Assembly: GCF_014201805.1 (NCBI RefSeq)
Contig: NZ_JACHFK010000004.1
Span: forward strand, 124,001 to 188,000
Reading direction: 5' to 3'
Source: Deinococcus metalli
Lineage (GTDB): Bacteria > Deinococcota > Deinococci > Deinococcales > Deinococcaceae
DNA length: 64,000 nucleotides
Part shown: positions 48,022 through 57,051 of the stretch, piece by piece
How positions within the stretch are numbered: the first letter of the stretch is position 1
Layout of the letters: every line of letters starts with the position of its first letter
Program-made: the position numbers and the translations under genes
Notes under the pieces: model-generated
Database searches by the model: none
What the model saw: the letters and a program-made list of their open reading frames with translations, nothing else
What the model was told of the DNA's origin: nothing

Positions 48022-48906
48022 TCAGCCCTTGACCCCGGTGAACGAGATGGACTGCGTGAAATAGCGCTGGGCGAACAGGAACACGATCAGCACGGGGAGC
48101 GACACCACGACGCTGGCGGCCATCAAGGGGCCGTAGTCGGTCTGGTGGTTGAAGCTGAACGACTGCAGGCCCATCTGCACGGTGGACATCTTCGGGTCGT
48201 TGAACACGATCAGCGCCCACAGAAAGACGTTCCAGCCGGCCTGGAAGGTGAAGATGCCCAGGGTCGCCAGCGCCGGGCCGCACAGCGGCAGGTAGATGTT
48301 CCAGAAGGTCCGCCACTCGCTGGCGCCGTCCACCCGCGCGGCGTCCATCAGGTCGTCAGGCAGGGTGCGGAAGAACTGGCGCATGAAGAACACGGCAAAC
48401 GCGCCCGCCGCGCCCGGCAACACGATGGCCCAGTAGGTGTTCAGCAGCCCGTGGCCACCGTGCCCGAGCACGTCGTTCCCGCCGATGAGGGGGAACGACC
48501 GCAGGATGATGAAGGTCGGGATCAGGGTGACCACGCCGGGGATCAGCAGCGACGCGAGTTTCATCCGGAACAGGCCCTCACGGCCGCGGAAGCGCATGCG
48601 CGCGAAGGCGTACCCGGCCAGGCTGCCCAGGATGAGGTTCGCCACGACGCCGAGCAGGGCCATGACCGTAGAGTTCCAGAAGTAGCGCGCGAAGGGCACG
48701 ACCGTGAAGGCCTGCACGTAGTGCTCGAAGGTCACGCGCTGCGGCCACCAGCGGATGGGGTCGCTGAAGATGTCCGCATCCGGTTTCAGGGACGTGACGA
48801 CCATCCAGTAGAAGGGCAGGGCCATCACGGCGGCAACAAACACGAGCATGGCGTAGAACAGCGTTTCCCGGACGATGACCCATGGTGTCCATTTGAGGTT
48901 GCGCAT
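48022..48906 (-). CDS. Sugar ABC permease, MalG/UgpE type, 294 aa
   Basis: Carbohydrate uptake (CUT1) permease with six hydrophobic segments: starts near LFYAMLVFVAAVMALPFYWM, and the EAA loop reads DLMDAARVDGASEWRTFWNIYLP. Pairs with the MalF-type permease 12 bp upstream. No ATPase gene is in the locus, so a shared sugar ATPase encoded elsewhere is expected. Confidence 0.93.
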   Translation of the reverse strand: MRNLKWTPWVIVRETLFYAMLVFVAAVMALPFYWMVVTSLKPDADIFSDPIRWWPQRVTFEHYVQAFTVVPFARYFWNSTVMALLGVVANLILGSLAGYAFARMRFRGREGLFRMKLASLLIPGVVTLIPTFIILRSFPLIGGNDVLGHGGHGLLNTYWAIVLPGAAGAFAVFFMRQFFRTLPDDLMDAARVDGASEWRTFWNIYLPLCGPALATLGIFTFQAGWNVFLWALIVFNDPKMSTVQMGLQSFSFNHQTDYGPLMAASVVVSLPVLIVFLFAQRYFTQSISFTGVKG

Positions 48907-48918
48907 CGTGGTTCCCCC

Positions 48919-49848
48919 TCAGCCCAGGCCCGAATCGCGGTTCAGGCGCATGCTGAGCAGCGACACGCACAGGATCGCCACGGCCAGCACGAAGGCCTGG
49001 GCGCTGGCATAGCCCATGCGCAGCTGCGTGAAGCCGTTGGAATAGATCTGGTACACGGCAGTCGTGGTGGCGTAGCCCGGCCCGCCCTGGGTCATCACGT
49101 ACGCCTGATCGAAGAGCTGGAATGCGCCGATCAGCGACATGAACACCACGAAGAAGGTGGTGGTGCGCAGGGCTGGCAGCGTGATGTACCGGAACTGCTG
49201 GAGCGGGCTGGCCCCGTCGAGCGCCGCCGCCTCGTACAGGTAGCCCGGCACGCCGCTCAGGCCGGCGAGGTAGATGATGATGTTGCTGCCCAGGCCCTGC
49301 CACAGCGTGACGATCACGATGGCGTACATGGCGGTGTCACTGCTGGCCAGCCAGTTGGGTCCGGCGATGCCGACGGTGCCCAGCGCCTGGTTCACGACGC
49401 CGTAGTCCTTCTGGAACATCCAGCTCCACACGGTCGCCGCCGCGATGCTGGAGGTGACGGCCGGCAGATAGAACAGCGTGCGGAACAGCGCCATGCCGGG
49501 ACGCCGGCGGTTCAGGGCCAGGCCGAGTGACAGCGACAGCGCGATCATCAGCGGAACGTACAGCAGCGCATAGAAGCCGACGTTCAGCACGCCGCGGCGG
49601 AACAGCTCGTCGGTCAGCAGGCGCTGGTAGTTGGCCAGCCCCACCCAGCGGATCGGGGTGAGGATGTCGTAGTCGGTGAAGCTCAGGAAAAACGCGATCA
49701 CGGCCGGCAGCAGCGTGAACACCAGAAACAGCGCCATGGCCGGGGTGATGAAGACGTAGGCCATGCGCGCCTCGTGGCGCAGCAGCCGGGACCGGCGGGC
49801 AGGAGGCCCAGCCGCGCGGGTGGGCGCGGCGGATGAACTGTGCAGCAT
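48919..49848 (-). CDS. Sugar ABC permease, MalF/UgpA type, 309 aa
   Basis: CUT1 permease: hydrophobic segment MAYVFITPAMALFLVFTLLP near residue 30, RTLFYLPAVTSSIAAATVWSWMF, and the EAA loop LYEAAALDGASPLQQFRYITLP. The first 28 residues are a basic cytoplasmic tail. Works with the following permease and the binding protein at 53749-55020 to import manno-oligosaccharides. Confidence 0.93.
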   Translation of the reverse strand: MLHSSSAAPTRAAGPPARRSRLLRHEARMAYVFITPAMALFLVFTLLPAVIAFFLSFTDYDILTPIRWVGLANYQRLLTDELFRRGVLNVGFYALLYVPLMIALSLSLGLALNRRRPGMALFRTLFYLPAVTSSIAAATVWSWMFQKDYGVVNQALGTVGIAGPNWLASSDTAMYAIVIVTLWQGLGSNIIIYLAGLSGVPGYLYEAAALDGASPLQQFRYITLPALRTTTFFVVFMSLIGAFQLFDQAYVMTQGGPGYATTTAVYQIYSNGFTQLRMGYASAQAFVLAVAILCVSLLSMRLNRDSGLG

Positions 49849-49899
49849 GACTTACCTCGTGGGAGGACGCGGCGCGTGGGGGGGAAACGGCGGCTGGGC

Positions 49900-51078
49900 T
49901 CAGGCGCCGGGCGCGGCAGTCGAGCGGCCCTCGATCAGCGTGAAGGGCACGTGGGTGACGCTCGCCAGTGTCTGGCCACCGAGGCGGGCGAGGATCATCT
50001 CCACGGCCGTGTGGCCCATCCCCGTCTCGTTCTGCTGGATGTGCGTGAAGGGCGGCAGGCCACCGTCCAGCGGCAACGGCGCGCGCGGCGCGTCGAAGCA
50101 CGCCACCGAAACGTCCTGGGGGATACGCCGGTTCAGGCGCGTCAGGGTGGCCATCAGCTCCAGCGCGAGGCTGTACTCCACGCAGACGAAGGCGGTGGCA
50201 CGGACGCTGTGTACGAAGGCTTCCAGCAGGCTCTGGTCGGCGGCGATGTTGTGCGCCTGGGACGGCGTGGGAAGGGTGGAGAGCAGGTTACTGAGAATGA
50301 GCTCCGGGCGCCGCAGCAACCCGTGACCGGCGAGCGCCGTGCTCCAGCCCTCGAAGCGTTCCTCCAGGGTGGAGGTGTTCTCGACCGGCGGTGACACGAA
50401 CGCGATGTCCCGGTGCCCCTGGTTGATCAGGTAGGTCGTGAGGGCCGCCGCCGCCGCGTGGTTGTCCGTCACGACCGCCGGGGCGGAGATGCCGCGCAGG
50501 TAGCGGTCGATCAGCACCACCGGGAAATCGCCGAGCACCGCCTTGAGCAGCACGGGATTGTAGTGCTCGCCGTGGACCGGAAAGATAATCAGGCCGTCCA
50601 CCCCGCGGCGCATGAGGGTCGTGATGGCGCGCTCCTCGTTGCCCTGCCCGCCGTAGGTCCTCTTGAGGATCAGGTCGAGGCCCTGCTGGGCGCAGCGCTG
50701 CTCGATGGCGTACAGCAGGTGCAGGCCGTAGCTGTCGTTGAAGTCCGGCAGCACCAGCCCGACCAGACCCGAGCGGGTGTTGGCAGGCGCGGCCACCACG
50801 CTCGCCGGTTCGGGATTCATGCCCAGCGCTGCCCCGACCCGCTCGAGATCCGGCAGATCGTGCACGACGAAGGTGCCGCGGCCCTGCGCACGTTCGAGGA
50901 CGCTGGCCTGCGCCAGCACATCCAGCGCGCGGCGCGACGTGATCCGGCTGACCTCGAAGGTCTGTGCCAGCACATGTTCCGAGGGCACCCGGTCGCCGGG
51001 ACGCAGCCGGCCCGCCCGGAGATCGTCGAGCATGCTGGCGACGATGCGCTCGTACAGGTGCGTGGTCACACTCAGCAC
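49900..51078 (-). CDS. GntR/LacI-type (AraR-like) regulator, 392 aa
   Basis: Chimeric regulator: an N-terminal GntR winged helix (LRPGDRVPSEHVLAQTFEVSR, then ALDVLAQASVLERAQGRGTFV) joined to a LacI-type sugar-sensing domain (VGLVLPDFNDSYGLHLLYAI through HIQQNETGMGHTAVEMIL). This is the architecture of AraR. Encoded inside the mannan locus, it most likely senses a manno-oligosaccharide and controls the promoter at about 55150, where a 10-bp direct repeat is seen. Confidence 0.9.
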   Translation of the reverse strand: MLSVTTHLYERIVASMLDDLRAGRLRPGDRVPSEHVLAQTFEVSRITSRRALDVLAQASVLERAQGRGTFVVHDLPDLERVGAALGMNPEPASVVAAPANTRSGLVGLVLPDFNDSYGLHLLYAIEQRCAQQGLDLILKRTYGGQGNEERAITTLMRRGVDGLIIFPVHGEHYNPVLLKAVLGDFPVVLIDRYLRGISAPAVVTDNHAAAAALTTYLINQGHRDIAFVSPPVENTSTLEERFEGWSTALAGHGLLRRPELILSNLLSTLPTPSQAHNIAADQSLLEAFVHSVRATAFVCVEYSLALELMATLTRLNRRIPQDVSVACFDAPRAPLPLDGGLPPFTHIQQNETGMGHTAVEMILARLGGQTLASVTHVPFTLIEGRSTAAPGA

Positions 51079-51106
51079 AGCGTATCCCAGGGTGGCGCGC
51101 GGCCCG

Positions 51107-52189
51107 TCACGTCGTCTGCCCGTGCGGCGGGCGCGCGGCGTCGGCGCGGTCCAGTGCAGCCACAGTCTCGTACACGAAGACGCCGGACAGCGCCGTGCTC
51201 AGGTCGAGGGGAGCGTCACCGGGACGCCGTGTCCACGACGTGCCGTTCAGGCCCGTCACCGGGTCACGGCAGCGCCACGCCGCGTGTGCCTGGGCACGCA
51301 GCCACGCGCGCCGGTCGGCGTCCGGGCTGACACGCTCCAGCGCACCGAGGTAGCGCACGAGGATGCCCTTGAACAGTCCGGCGTCGCCCACGCCCTCGTC
51401 CGGCAGCGTCTGGGGCCAGCGCTGCACCGCGGCGAGGGCCGTGCGGCGGGCCCGGGCCAGGTGACGGTCGTCGCCGGTGGCGGTGAACAGCTCCAGCGCG
51501 GCGCCGACCGTCACGCCCTGGCAGTACGTGAACGTCCACTCCCGGTCGATGGCGCCGTCGCCTAGACGGTTGATGCCATCCCACACGAAGCCGCTCGCCG
51601 GATCGACCAGATGTATGTCGAGCCACGCAGAGATCCGCTCGGCCCACGCGAGGTCGTCGGGCCGGCCGAAGCGCTGGTACAGCCGGGCGGCCAGGATCGC
51701 AGCCGGCGCGTTGGCCGGGGTGTTCTTGTAGTCCAGCTGTGACTTGCGCCACGCGACGCCGCCCCCCCACGCCGCGTTCCAGCCGTTCTGGATATCTGCC
51801 CACAGCGTCAGTGCCGCTTCTCTGAAGGCGTCGCCCGCGCCGGCGTCCCACGCGCGCAGACACGCCAGGGCCAGCCACTCCATGTCGTCGTAATAGTCGT
51901 TGGTGAGACCGCCGTTGACGCGGACGATGGCCGACAGCACGTGGGCGGCATGCTCCAGGTGCTCGCGCCGGCCATCCCGTTCGAAGGCGTCCACGAGTGC
52001 GTCGAGTGCGTGGGCCTGCCACCAGTAGTGGAAGAGATCGAACGCCAGGTCGTACCCGGCCGGCGCGAGCGGCCGGCGGATGGCAAACAGACCATCGTCC
52101 CCGTTCCAGTACCCCGTCCACAGGGCGTTGAAGGCCGCCTGGGCCTGATCGGCCGACGTGGGTGTGGGGGGAGTGTCGTGCGTGGTCAT
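51107..52189 (-). CDS. GH76-family protein, cytoplasmic, 360 aa
   Basis: Second non-secreted GH76 enzyme. The Asp pair is in NDYYDDMEWLALACLRAWD near residue 100, and GGGVAWRKSQLDYKNTPANA and FTYCQGVTVGAALELF match the cytoplasmic paralogue at 44878-45951 closely. No signal peptide. The ATG at 52189 overlaps the stop of the upstream secreted GH76 gene by 4 bp. Confidence 0.9.
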   Translation of the reverse strand: MTTHDTPPTPTSADQAQAAFNALWTGYWNGDDGLFAIRRPLAPAGYDLAFDLFHYWWQAHALDALVDAFERDGRREHLEHAAHVLSAIVRVNGGLTNDYYDDMEWLALACLRAWDAGAGDAFREAALTLWADIQNGWNAAWGGGVAWRKSQLDYKNTPANAPAAILAARLYQRFGRPDDLAWAERISAWLDIHLVDPASGFVWDGINRLGDGAIDREWTFTYCQGVTVGAALELFTATGDDRHLARARRTALAAVQRWPQTLPDEGVGDAGLFKGILVRYLGALERVSPDADRRAWLRAQAHAAWRCRDPVTGLNGTSWTRRPGDAPLDLSTALSGVFVYETVAALDRADAARPPHGQTT

Positions 52190-53748
52190 GGGTGGTCTCC
52201 TAGCACGAGCCGGTCGAGGTTGAGCCATCCGCGGCTGCCCGAATGGCGATCAAACGCCACACGGACGTGGTTCACGCCGGCGCTGAGGGCCATGGGCACC
52301 ACCTGCTCGGTCCACGCAAGCCAGCCGGACGTGGCCGGAAAGTCCTGTGAACCCGGCGCTCCGTTCACGACCACGGTGCGGGTGGCCGTGCCGCCACCGG
52401 CGCTGTAGCGGAGGTGCGCCCAGTACGGGCCGGCGGACTTCACCGTCACATGAAAGTCCACGAATTGACCGTCCTTGAAAAAGGCGTTGACGTACCCGCG
52501 TCCGGAATACCCGGCGGCCACCGCGCTGGAGGCCACGCCCGCCCGAGCGCTGTTCTCCGCCTCGTACCGCCGGTCACCCTCGACGAACTGCGCAGTCAGC
52601 GGCGGCGGCGCCAGTACCAGGGCGGTCACCGCGGACGCCGCCGCCACGCTCTCGATCACGCCACGCACCTGCGGAGCGCTCCAGTCGCTGCCGACCAGAC
52701 CGTCGGAGGGCCGGCGCACGTTCCAGACCTGCGTGGCCTGGTCGCGCAGGCTGGCGGCGTAGCGCTCCCGGGGCGCGGCGCCGAGTTCCGGCACCAGCGA
52801 CAGCGTGTGCAGCGCCCGCAGGAATACGCCCTTGAAGGCCGCGCCGTCGCCGGCACCCTCGTCCAGCAGGACGCCGGCGTTGGTGAGGGTATCGAGCGCC
52901 CAGTCGGTCGCCCGCGTGGCGCGGGACAGCAGGTCCGCCCGCTCGGCCGGTTCGGCCGTGACCTCGCGCAAGGCCAGCGCGGCCAGCACGACATTACCGA
53001 TGTTGTACGTGAACTCCCAGCGGCGCAGCTCACCGTTCTCGATGTTGTCGTACACCCGCGCCCCGCCGTCGGTCAGGTGCTCGTCCACGAAAGCGTACAG
53101 CGCGCGTGCCCGCGTGAGGTACGTGGAATCGCCCGTGGCCTGGTACAGCCGAACGGCCGTGACCGCCAGCGGCGCATTCGTCGCCACGTTCTTCTGGTCG
53201 CCGCCGCTGCGCCGCCACAGCACGCCGCCCCCGCCGTCCGGCGTCCACGACGCCCAGATCGCTGCGAAGAGCGACCGGGCGCGGTCGAGGTAGCGGGTCT
53301 CCCCCGTGAGGACGTACGCCCGCATGGCCGCCTGCGCCCACCAGCCCAGGTCATCGTTGTAATCGTTCGACCACTCCGGATATGCCCGGTCGAAGCCGTC
53401 GTACACCGCGCCGATCAGCGAGCGCGCTCGCGCGTCTGCCGGATCGCGGGTGGCGGCGTCCAGCACCAGGTCCCACAGCTGGGCTTCCCACCAGAAGTCG
53501 CTGTACCGGCCACCGGCGGGGCCGGCCCCGGTGGGCCGCGGGAAGGGCGCGCCGCGGTTCCATGCGAGGAAGTAGCCGGCGTCCGCGTCCCAGTACGCGG
53601 CGAGGAAGTCCTGCATGGCCTGCGCGGGCTGCGGCGCCGTGGGGACGTCACCGGGCTGCCGCGCGGTGCCGGACGGCACGCCGGTCAGCAGCGCGAGGGC
53701 CAGGAGCAGGTGACGGCGCGTGGCCCTGCTGGCGGCGGACGCGGCCAC
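52186..53748 (-). CDS. Secreted GH76 mannanase with one CBM6/35-like domain, 520 aa
   Basis: N-terminal signal peptide (HLLLALALLTGVPSGTA). The catalytic GH76 domain has the Asp pair in NDYNDDLGWWAQAAMRAYVL and GGGVLWRRSGGDQKNVATNA. From about residue 390 a carbohydrate-binding module follows: YEAENSARAGVASSAVAAGY, then GRGYVNAFFKDGQFVDF. Start codon GTG at 53748, immediately after the binding-protein stop. No lipobox, so it is probably released. Confidence 0.9.
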   Translation of the reverse strand: MAASAASRATRRHLLLALALLTGVPSGTARQPGDVPTAPQPAQAMQDFLAAYWDADAGYFLAWNRGAPFPRPTGAGPAGGRYSDFWWEAQLWDLVLDAATRDPADARARSLIGAVYDGFDRAYPEWSNDYNDDLGWWAQAAMRAYVLTGETRYLDRARSLFAAIWASWTPDGGGGVLWRRSGGDQKNVATNAPLAVTAVRLYQATGDSTYLTRARALYAFVDEHLTDGGARVYDNIENGELRRWEFTYNIGNVVLAALALREVTAEPAERADLLSRATRATDWALDTLTNAGVLLDEGAGDGAAFKGVFLRALHTLSLVPELGAAPRERYAASLRDQATQVWNVRRPSDGLVGSDWSAPQVRGVIESVAAASAVTALVLAPPPLTAQFVEGDRRYEAENSARAGVASSAVAAGYSGRGYVNAFFKDGQFVDFHVTVKSAGPYWAHLRYSAGGGTATRTVVVNGAPGSQDFPATSGWLAWTEQVVPMALSAGVNHVRVAFDRHSGSRGWLNLDRLVLGDHP

Positions 53749-55020
53749 CTACTTGGCGGCGTTGTCCGCGAGAATGCGGTCGCCGGCGATCTGGGCCTTC
53801 TGAAGCGCGGTCTTGGCGTCCTGCTTGCCCTCCAGGAACAGCTGAATGTTGGGAATCAGCGCCTGGCCTTCCATGGGTGGATAGCCGGGCACGGGCGGCC
53901 GGATGGTCGCAAATTTCAGCGTGTCGGTGATGGGTTTCCAGAACGCGTCCTTCTGGAAGTACGCGTCGCCGGCGGCGCGCAGGTTGCCGGGGATATTGTT
54001 GCTGGATTTGCCCCACATCAGCGCGTTGGCGGGGGTGGCCAGCCACCACTTGATGAAGTCCCAGCCGGCGTCCTTGTTCTTGGACGCCTGTGTGAGCGCG
54101 AGGCCGAAGCCGCCCATGCCGGCACCCTGCGCGCCGGTCGGGCCTTTGGGCGGCGGCGCGATGCCGAAGTCGAGTTCCTTGCCGTACTTGCGGTACGAGC
54201 TGATGTTCCACGGGCCGTTGTAGCCCATGGCGATCTTGCCCGTCACGAACGGGTCCTGGGCGTTGCCCTCACCGCGTCCGAAGCCGATCTCGTAGACCTT
54301 GTCCTTGTTCAGCAGGGTGTCCCAGAATTCCAGCACCTTGAGTCCAGCCGGACTGTTGAAGGCGGTCTTCTTGCCGTCCGGCGTGAGCATGCTGCCGCCG
54401 GCCTGCTTGAGCCACATGCTGAACAGGCCCACGTCGTCGAGCGCGAAGCCGGACACGAGGAGCTTGCCGCTGGCGTCGCGCTTGGTCAACTTGATCGCGG
54501 CGGCGCGCAGGTCCGCCCAGGTCTTCGGCGGCTGCACTCCGGCGGCCGTGAGCAGCTTTTTGTTGTAGAACAGCGCGCGGGCGTCTACCGTGAGGGGCAG
54601 GCCGTAGACGGTGTTGCCCACGCTGAGTTCGCGCAGCGCCTCGCCGTAGAACCCGCTGGTGTCGATGCGGTCGCGGGTCAGGTAGGCGTTGACGGGGGCC
54701 AGCACGTTTTTCGGAGCGTACAGCGCCGTTTCAAAACGGTCCCAGATCATGACGTCCGGAGCATTCCCAGCGGCCGACGCGGTCAGGAACTTGGTCACGA
54801 CATCCTGCTGCGGCACGTAGGTCACGTGCACCTTGTTCTGCGACTTGTTATATGCACGCACCATGGTCTGGATCTGCTGTTCACCTTCCCCCGTCCAGCC
54901 GCCCCAGAACACGAGTTCCGTGGCGCTCTGCGCGTGGGCAGTGAGAACGTGGGTGGCGCCGCTGGCCATTGCCAGCAGGGCGCCCAGCGTGATGACGGTA
55001 CGCGAACGGGTGGTCTTCAT
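53749..55020 (-). CDS. Sugar ABC transporter substrate-binding protein, family 1, 423 aa
   Basis: Exported MalE/UgpB-type receptor: signal peptide ending near HVLTAHAQ, then ELVFWGGWTGEGEQQIQTMV, NAPDVMIWDRFETALYAP, VYGLPLTVDARALFYNKKLL and FVTGKIAMGYNGPWNISSY. First gene of the mannan locus, about 125 bp after the promoter. Predicted to bind manno-oligosaccharides released by the secreted GH76 enzymes. Confidence 0.93.
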   Translation of the reverse strand: MKTTRSRTVITLGALLAMASGATHVLTAHAQSATELVFWGGWTGEGEQQIQTMVRAYNKSQNKVHVTYVPQQDVVTKFLTASAAGNAPDVMIWDRFETALYAPKNVLAPVNAYLTRDRIDTSGFYGEALRELSVGNTVYGLPLTVDARALFYNKKLLTAAGVQPPKTWADLRAAAIKLTKRDASGKLLVSGFALDDVGLFSMWLKQAGGSMLTPDGKKTAFNSPAGLKVLEFWDTLLNKDKVYEIGFGRGEGNAQDPFVTGKIAMGYNGPWNISSYRKYGKELDFGIAPPPKGPTGAQGAGMGGFGLALTQASKNKDAGWDFIKWWLATPANALMWGKSSNNIPGNLRAAGDAYFQKDAFWKPITDTLKFATIRPPVPGYPPMEGQALIPNIQLFLEGKQDAKTALQKAQIAGDRILADNAAK

Positions 55021-55146
55021 GCATGCCTCCTATGGGTCCCGTCCGCTCTGGCTACGCACCATGGCAGCCTGACCGGAGCGCCCGAGTCGGCGCACACGTG
55101 AACGCGCGGTATTCGCAGCACCGCGGTCTGGTTGGGGGACGACTTG

Positions 55147-55175
55147 ATAGTAGATGCGCCGACAATGTATGTCAA
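55147..55175 (-). promoter_or_regulatory. Strong promoter of the mannan locus
   Basis: On the minus strand, TTGACA at 55170-55175, a 17-nt spacer, and TACTAT at 55147-55152: a perfect -35 and a five-of-six -10. It is the best sigma-70-type promoter seen in the window and precedes the binding-protein gene. Confidence 0.8.
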
Positions 55176-55206
55176 CATAACAACTCGACGAAATAGCATA
55201 ACAACT
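55176..55206. repeat. Direct repeats CATAACAACT upstream of the mannan promoter
   Basis: Two exact 10-bp copies at 55176-55185 and 55197-55206, 21 bp apart or two turns of the helix. The first abuts the -35 box. Likely binding sites for the regulator encoded at 49900-51078 or for an activator. Confidence 0.65.
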
Positions 55207-55380
55207 TTCAGCAGTGTGGACGCCTGTTCAGTGTTCTTTGCAAGGTGCGGCAATCCGGCGCTCGCTGGCTCGCTGCGGAGTCATGCCACCCCCACGCCAC
55301 CCGTGACGCCGTCTAGCAGCCGTACGAGGTCACCTTGAGCGACCGCGATGCGTAGGTACGGTTGCGCTGGCCGTCGAGGT

Positions 55381-56715
55381 TTAGGTTTGCCGAGCCGCTC
55401 TCTTCTTGGGGAGTGCTGGCGGCCTCCCAAAGGCGCTGGCGCTCACCTGCTGCCAGTAGTTGGCGTGCACACGCAGGTCAAGTGGGGACAGACTCGCGGC
55501 GAAGGCGGGTTCCGGCCACACCTGGACGGTCAATCCCTCGGACTGCAGGGCCGCGACGATGGTCCGGAAGCGCGGGCTGGGGCTGGGTGTGGTCGCCACC
55601 GTTCCTGCCCCGTGGGCGCGGGCGAACCGGATGACCTCGGCCGCCACGTCACCGCGCAGGACATGCGCCGGCAGCTCCTGCACACACTCGTGGATGAAGG
55701 TCTGCCGCTTGGCACTGACCGCCCAGTGACGCAACAGGTCGTCGTCCCAGACGAATACGGCCGGACGGTCCGGGTAGGCCGTGAGCGCTTCGTGGGTCGG
55801 TGACAGCCGGTCGCCGTGGACCCACACCACCGCGTCAGGAGCGGTCGTCGGCGTCGGGGGCGGTTCCCACGGCACCGCCTTCAAGCGGGCGGGGTTCACG
55901 CGGCCCGTTTCGCCCGGCGCGGGGGCCTTGCCGCGGAAGAGCCGGTCCGAGAGTGCCGCGTACGTGTCCTCGAAGGGGCAGCCGCCCTGCGCCAGCGGGC
56001 ACGCGGCGCAGTAGCGCTCGCCGGCGTACTTCTGGAGGGTCCCGCGGTTCCAGATGTACGGGAACGCCCGCCACGTGCTCGCCACCCACTGCCAGTTCAG
56101 GTTGTTGTTCGCCGGATCACCGTCCAGCAGGTGCGTGATGAACCATGACGCTCCGCCCTGCCACCAGATGCGCCGGTGGTGCACCACGTACGCGGCGAGC
56201 CACATGCGGACGTGGTTGTGCAGGTATCCGGTCTCGCGCAGTTCGCGGGACCACGCGTCAACGCAGGCCAGGCCCGTACGTCCCTGCGCGATGTCCTCCG
56301 GGAAGTCGTGCGTGTAGGCGCTGGCCGGCCATCCGGTCTTGTACGGCTGGAAGTCCTGCCACACGAGGTCGCCCACCTCCGCGTACACGCGGGTGAAGTA
56401 GTCGTGCCAGCTCAACTCGTTCACGTACTTCCATGCGCGGCTGGGCGCGCTGGCCGGCACCCTCGAGAGAGCGGCGTCACGCACCTCGGCCAGCGTCAGG
56501 ACGCCGTGACGCAGGTACGGCGACACGCGGCTGACATGTCCGTCCAGAGACGAGCGGTCTCGGCCGTACTGCACCGGATCGAGCCGCGCCAGGGCCTCCA
56601 GCGCCGCCGTGCGGCCTCCACGGGCAAAACCGTGATGGTGGGGGTCGCGGGCGAAGACCTCGGGAAACAGTTGGGCAGGAGGCACGTCCCGCAGATCCGG
56701 GGGCAGGCTGGGCAT
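55381..56715 (-). CDS. Photolyase/cryptochrome-like FAD-binding protein with inverted domain order, 444 aa
   Basis: The N-terminal two thirds form the helical FAD-binding domain of photolyases: RVSPYLRHGVLTLAEVRDAA, AWKYVNELSWHDYFTRVYAE, ETGYLHNHVRMWLAAYVVHH and DGDPANNNLNWQWVASTW are family blocks. The C-terminal third (about 300-420) looks like the alpha/beta antenna domain (VVWVHGDRLSPTHEAL, VFVWDDDLLRHWAV), which stands first in ordinary photolyases. CAACPLAQGGCPF holds three cysteines near residue 235. Whether it repairs DNA or senses light cannot be told. Confidence 0.82.
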   Translation of the reverse strand: MPSLPPDLRDVPPAQLFPEVFARDPHHHGFARGGRTAALEALARLDPVQYGRDRSSLDGHVSRVSPYLRHGVLTLAEVRDAALSRVPASAPSRAWKYVNELSWHDYFTRVYAEVGDLVWQDFQPYKTGWPASAYTHDFPEDIAQGRTGLACVDAWSRELRETGYLHNHVRMWLAAYVVHHRRIWWQGGASWFITHLLDGDPANNNLNWQWVASTWRAFPYIWNRGTLQKYAGERYCAACPLAQGGCPFEDTYAALSDRLFRGKAPAPGETGRVNPARLKAVPWEPPPTPTTAPDAVVWVHGDRLSPTHEALTAYPDRPAVFVWDDDLLRHWAVSAKRQTFIHECVQELPAHVLRGDVAAEVIRFARAHGAGTVATTPSPSPRFRTIVAALQSEGLTVQVWPEPAFAASLSPLDLRVHANYWQQVSASAFGRPPALPKKRAARQT

Positions 56716-57051
56716 GCGTGGAGTGTGTCATCCGTGGTCCAGCGGCACGGTAGCGTGGCGTGCAGGTCGCCCGGACCTCCGCCAGTCAAGCCTAGCAACA
56801 CGTCCACGCCGCACACGGCACAGTTGATGAGGCTGCCCCGTGTGCGGTGGTGGCAGGGCACGTGTCCGTCATGGGTCAGCCGGGCGTGGCCTTAGGACCG
56901 GGGCCGGGCCTGCCGACGCCACGTCGATGACGGTTCGTGACCATAGGGGGCGCCACCACCGGGTCCGCCCTAAGACACGGGCAAGTCGCCATTCACACGA
57001 GGCCAAGACGATTTCATCCCGGTCGGTCCGGCCACCTTCGTACACTGGGTC
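56716..57051. other. Intergenic region between divergent genes
   Basis: About 335 bp between the photolyase-like gene and the histidine kinase gene, which point away from each other, so it should hold both promoters. No clear hexamers, repeats or RNA were seen. Confidence 0.4.
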
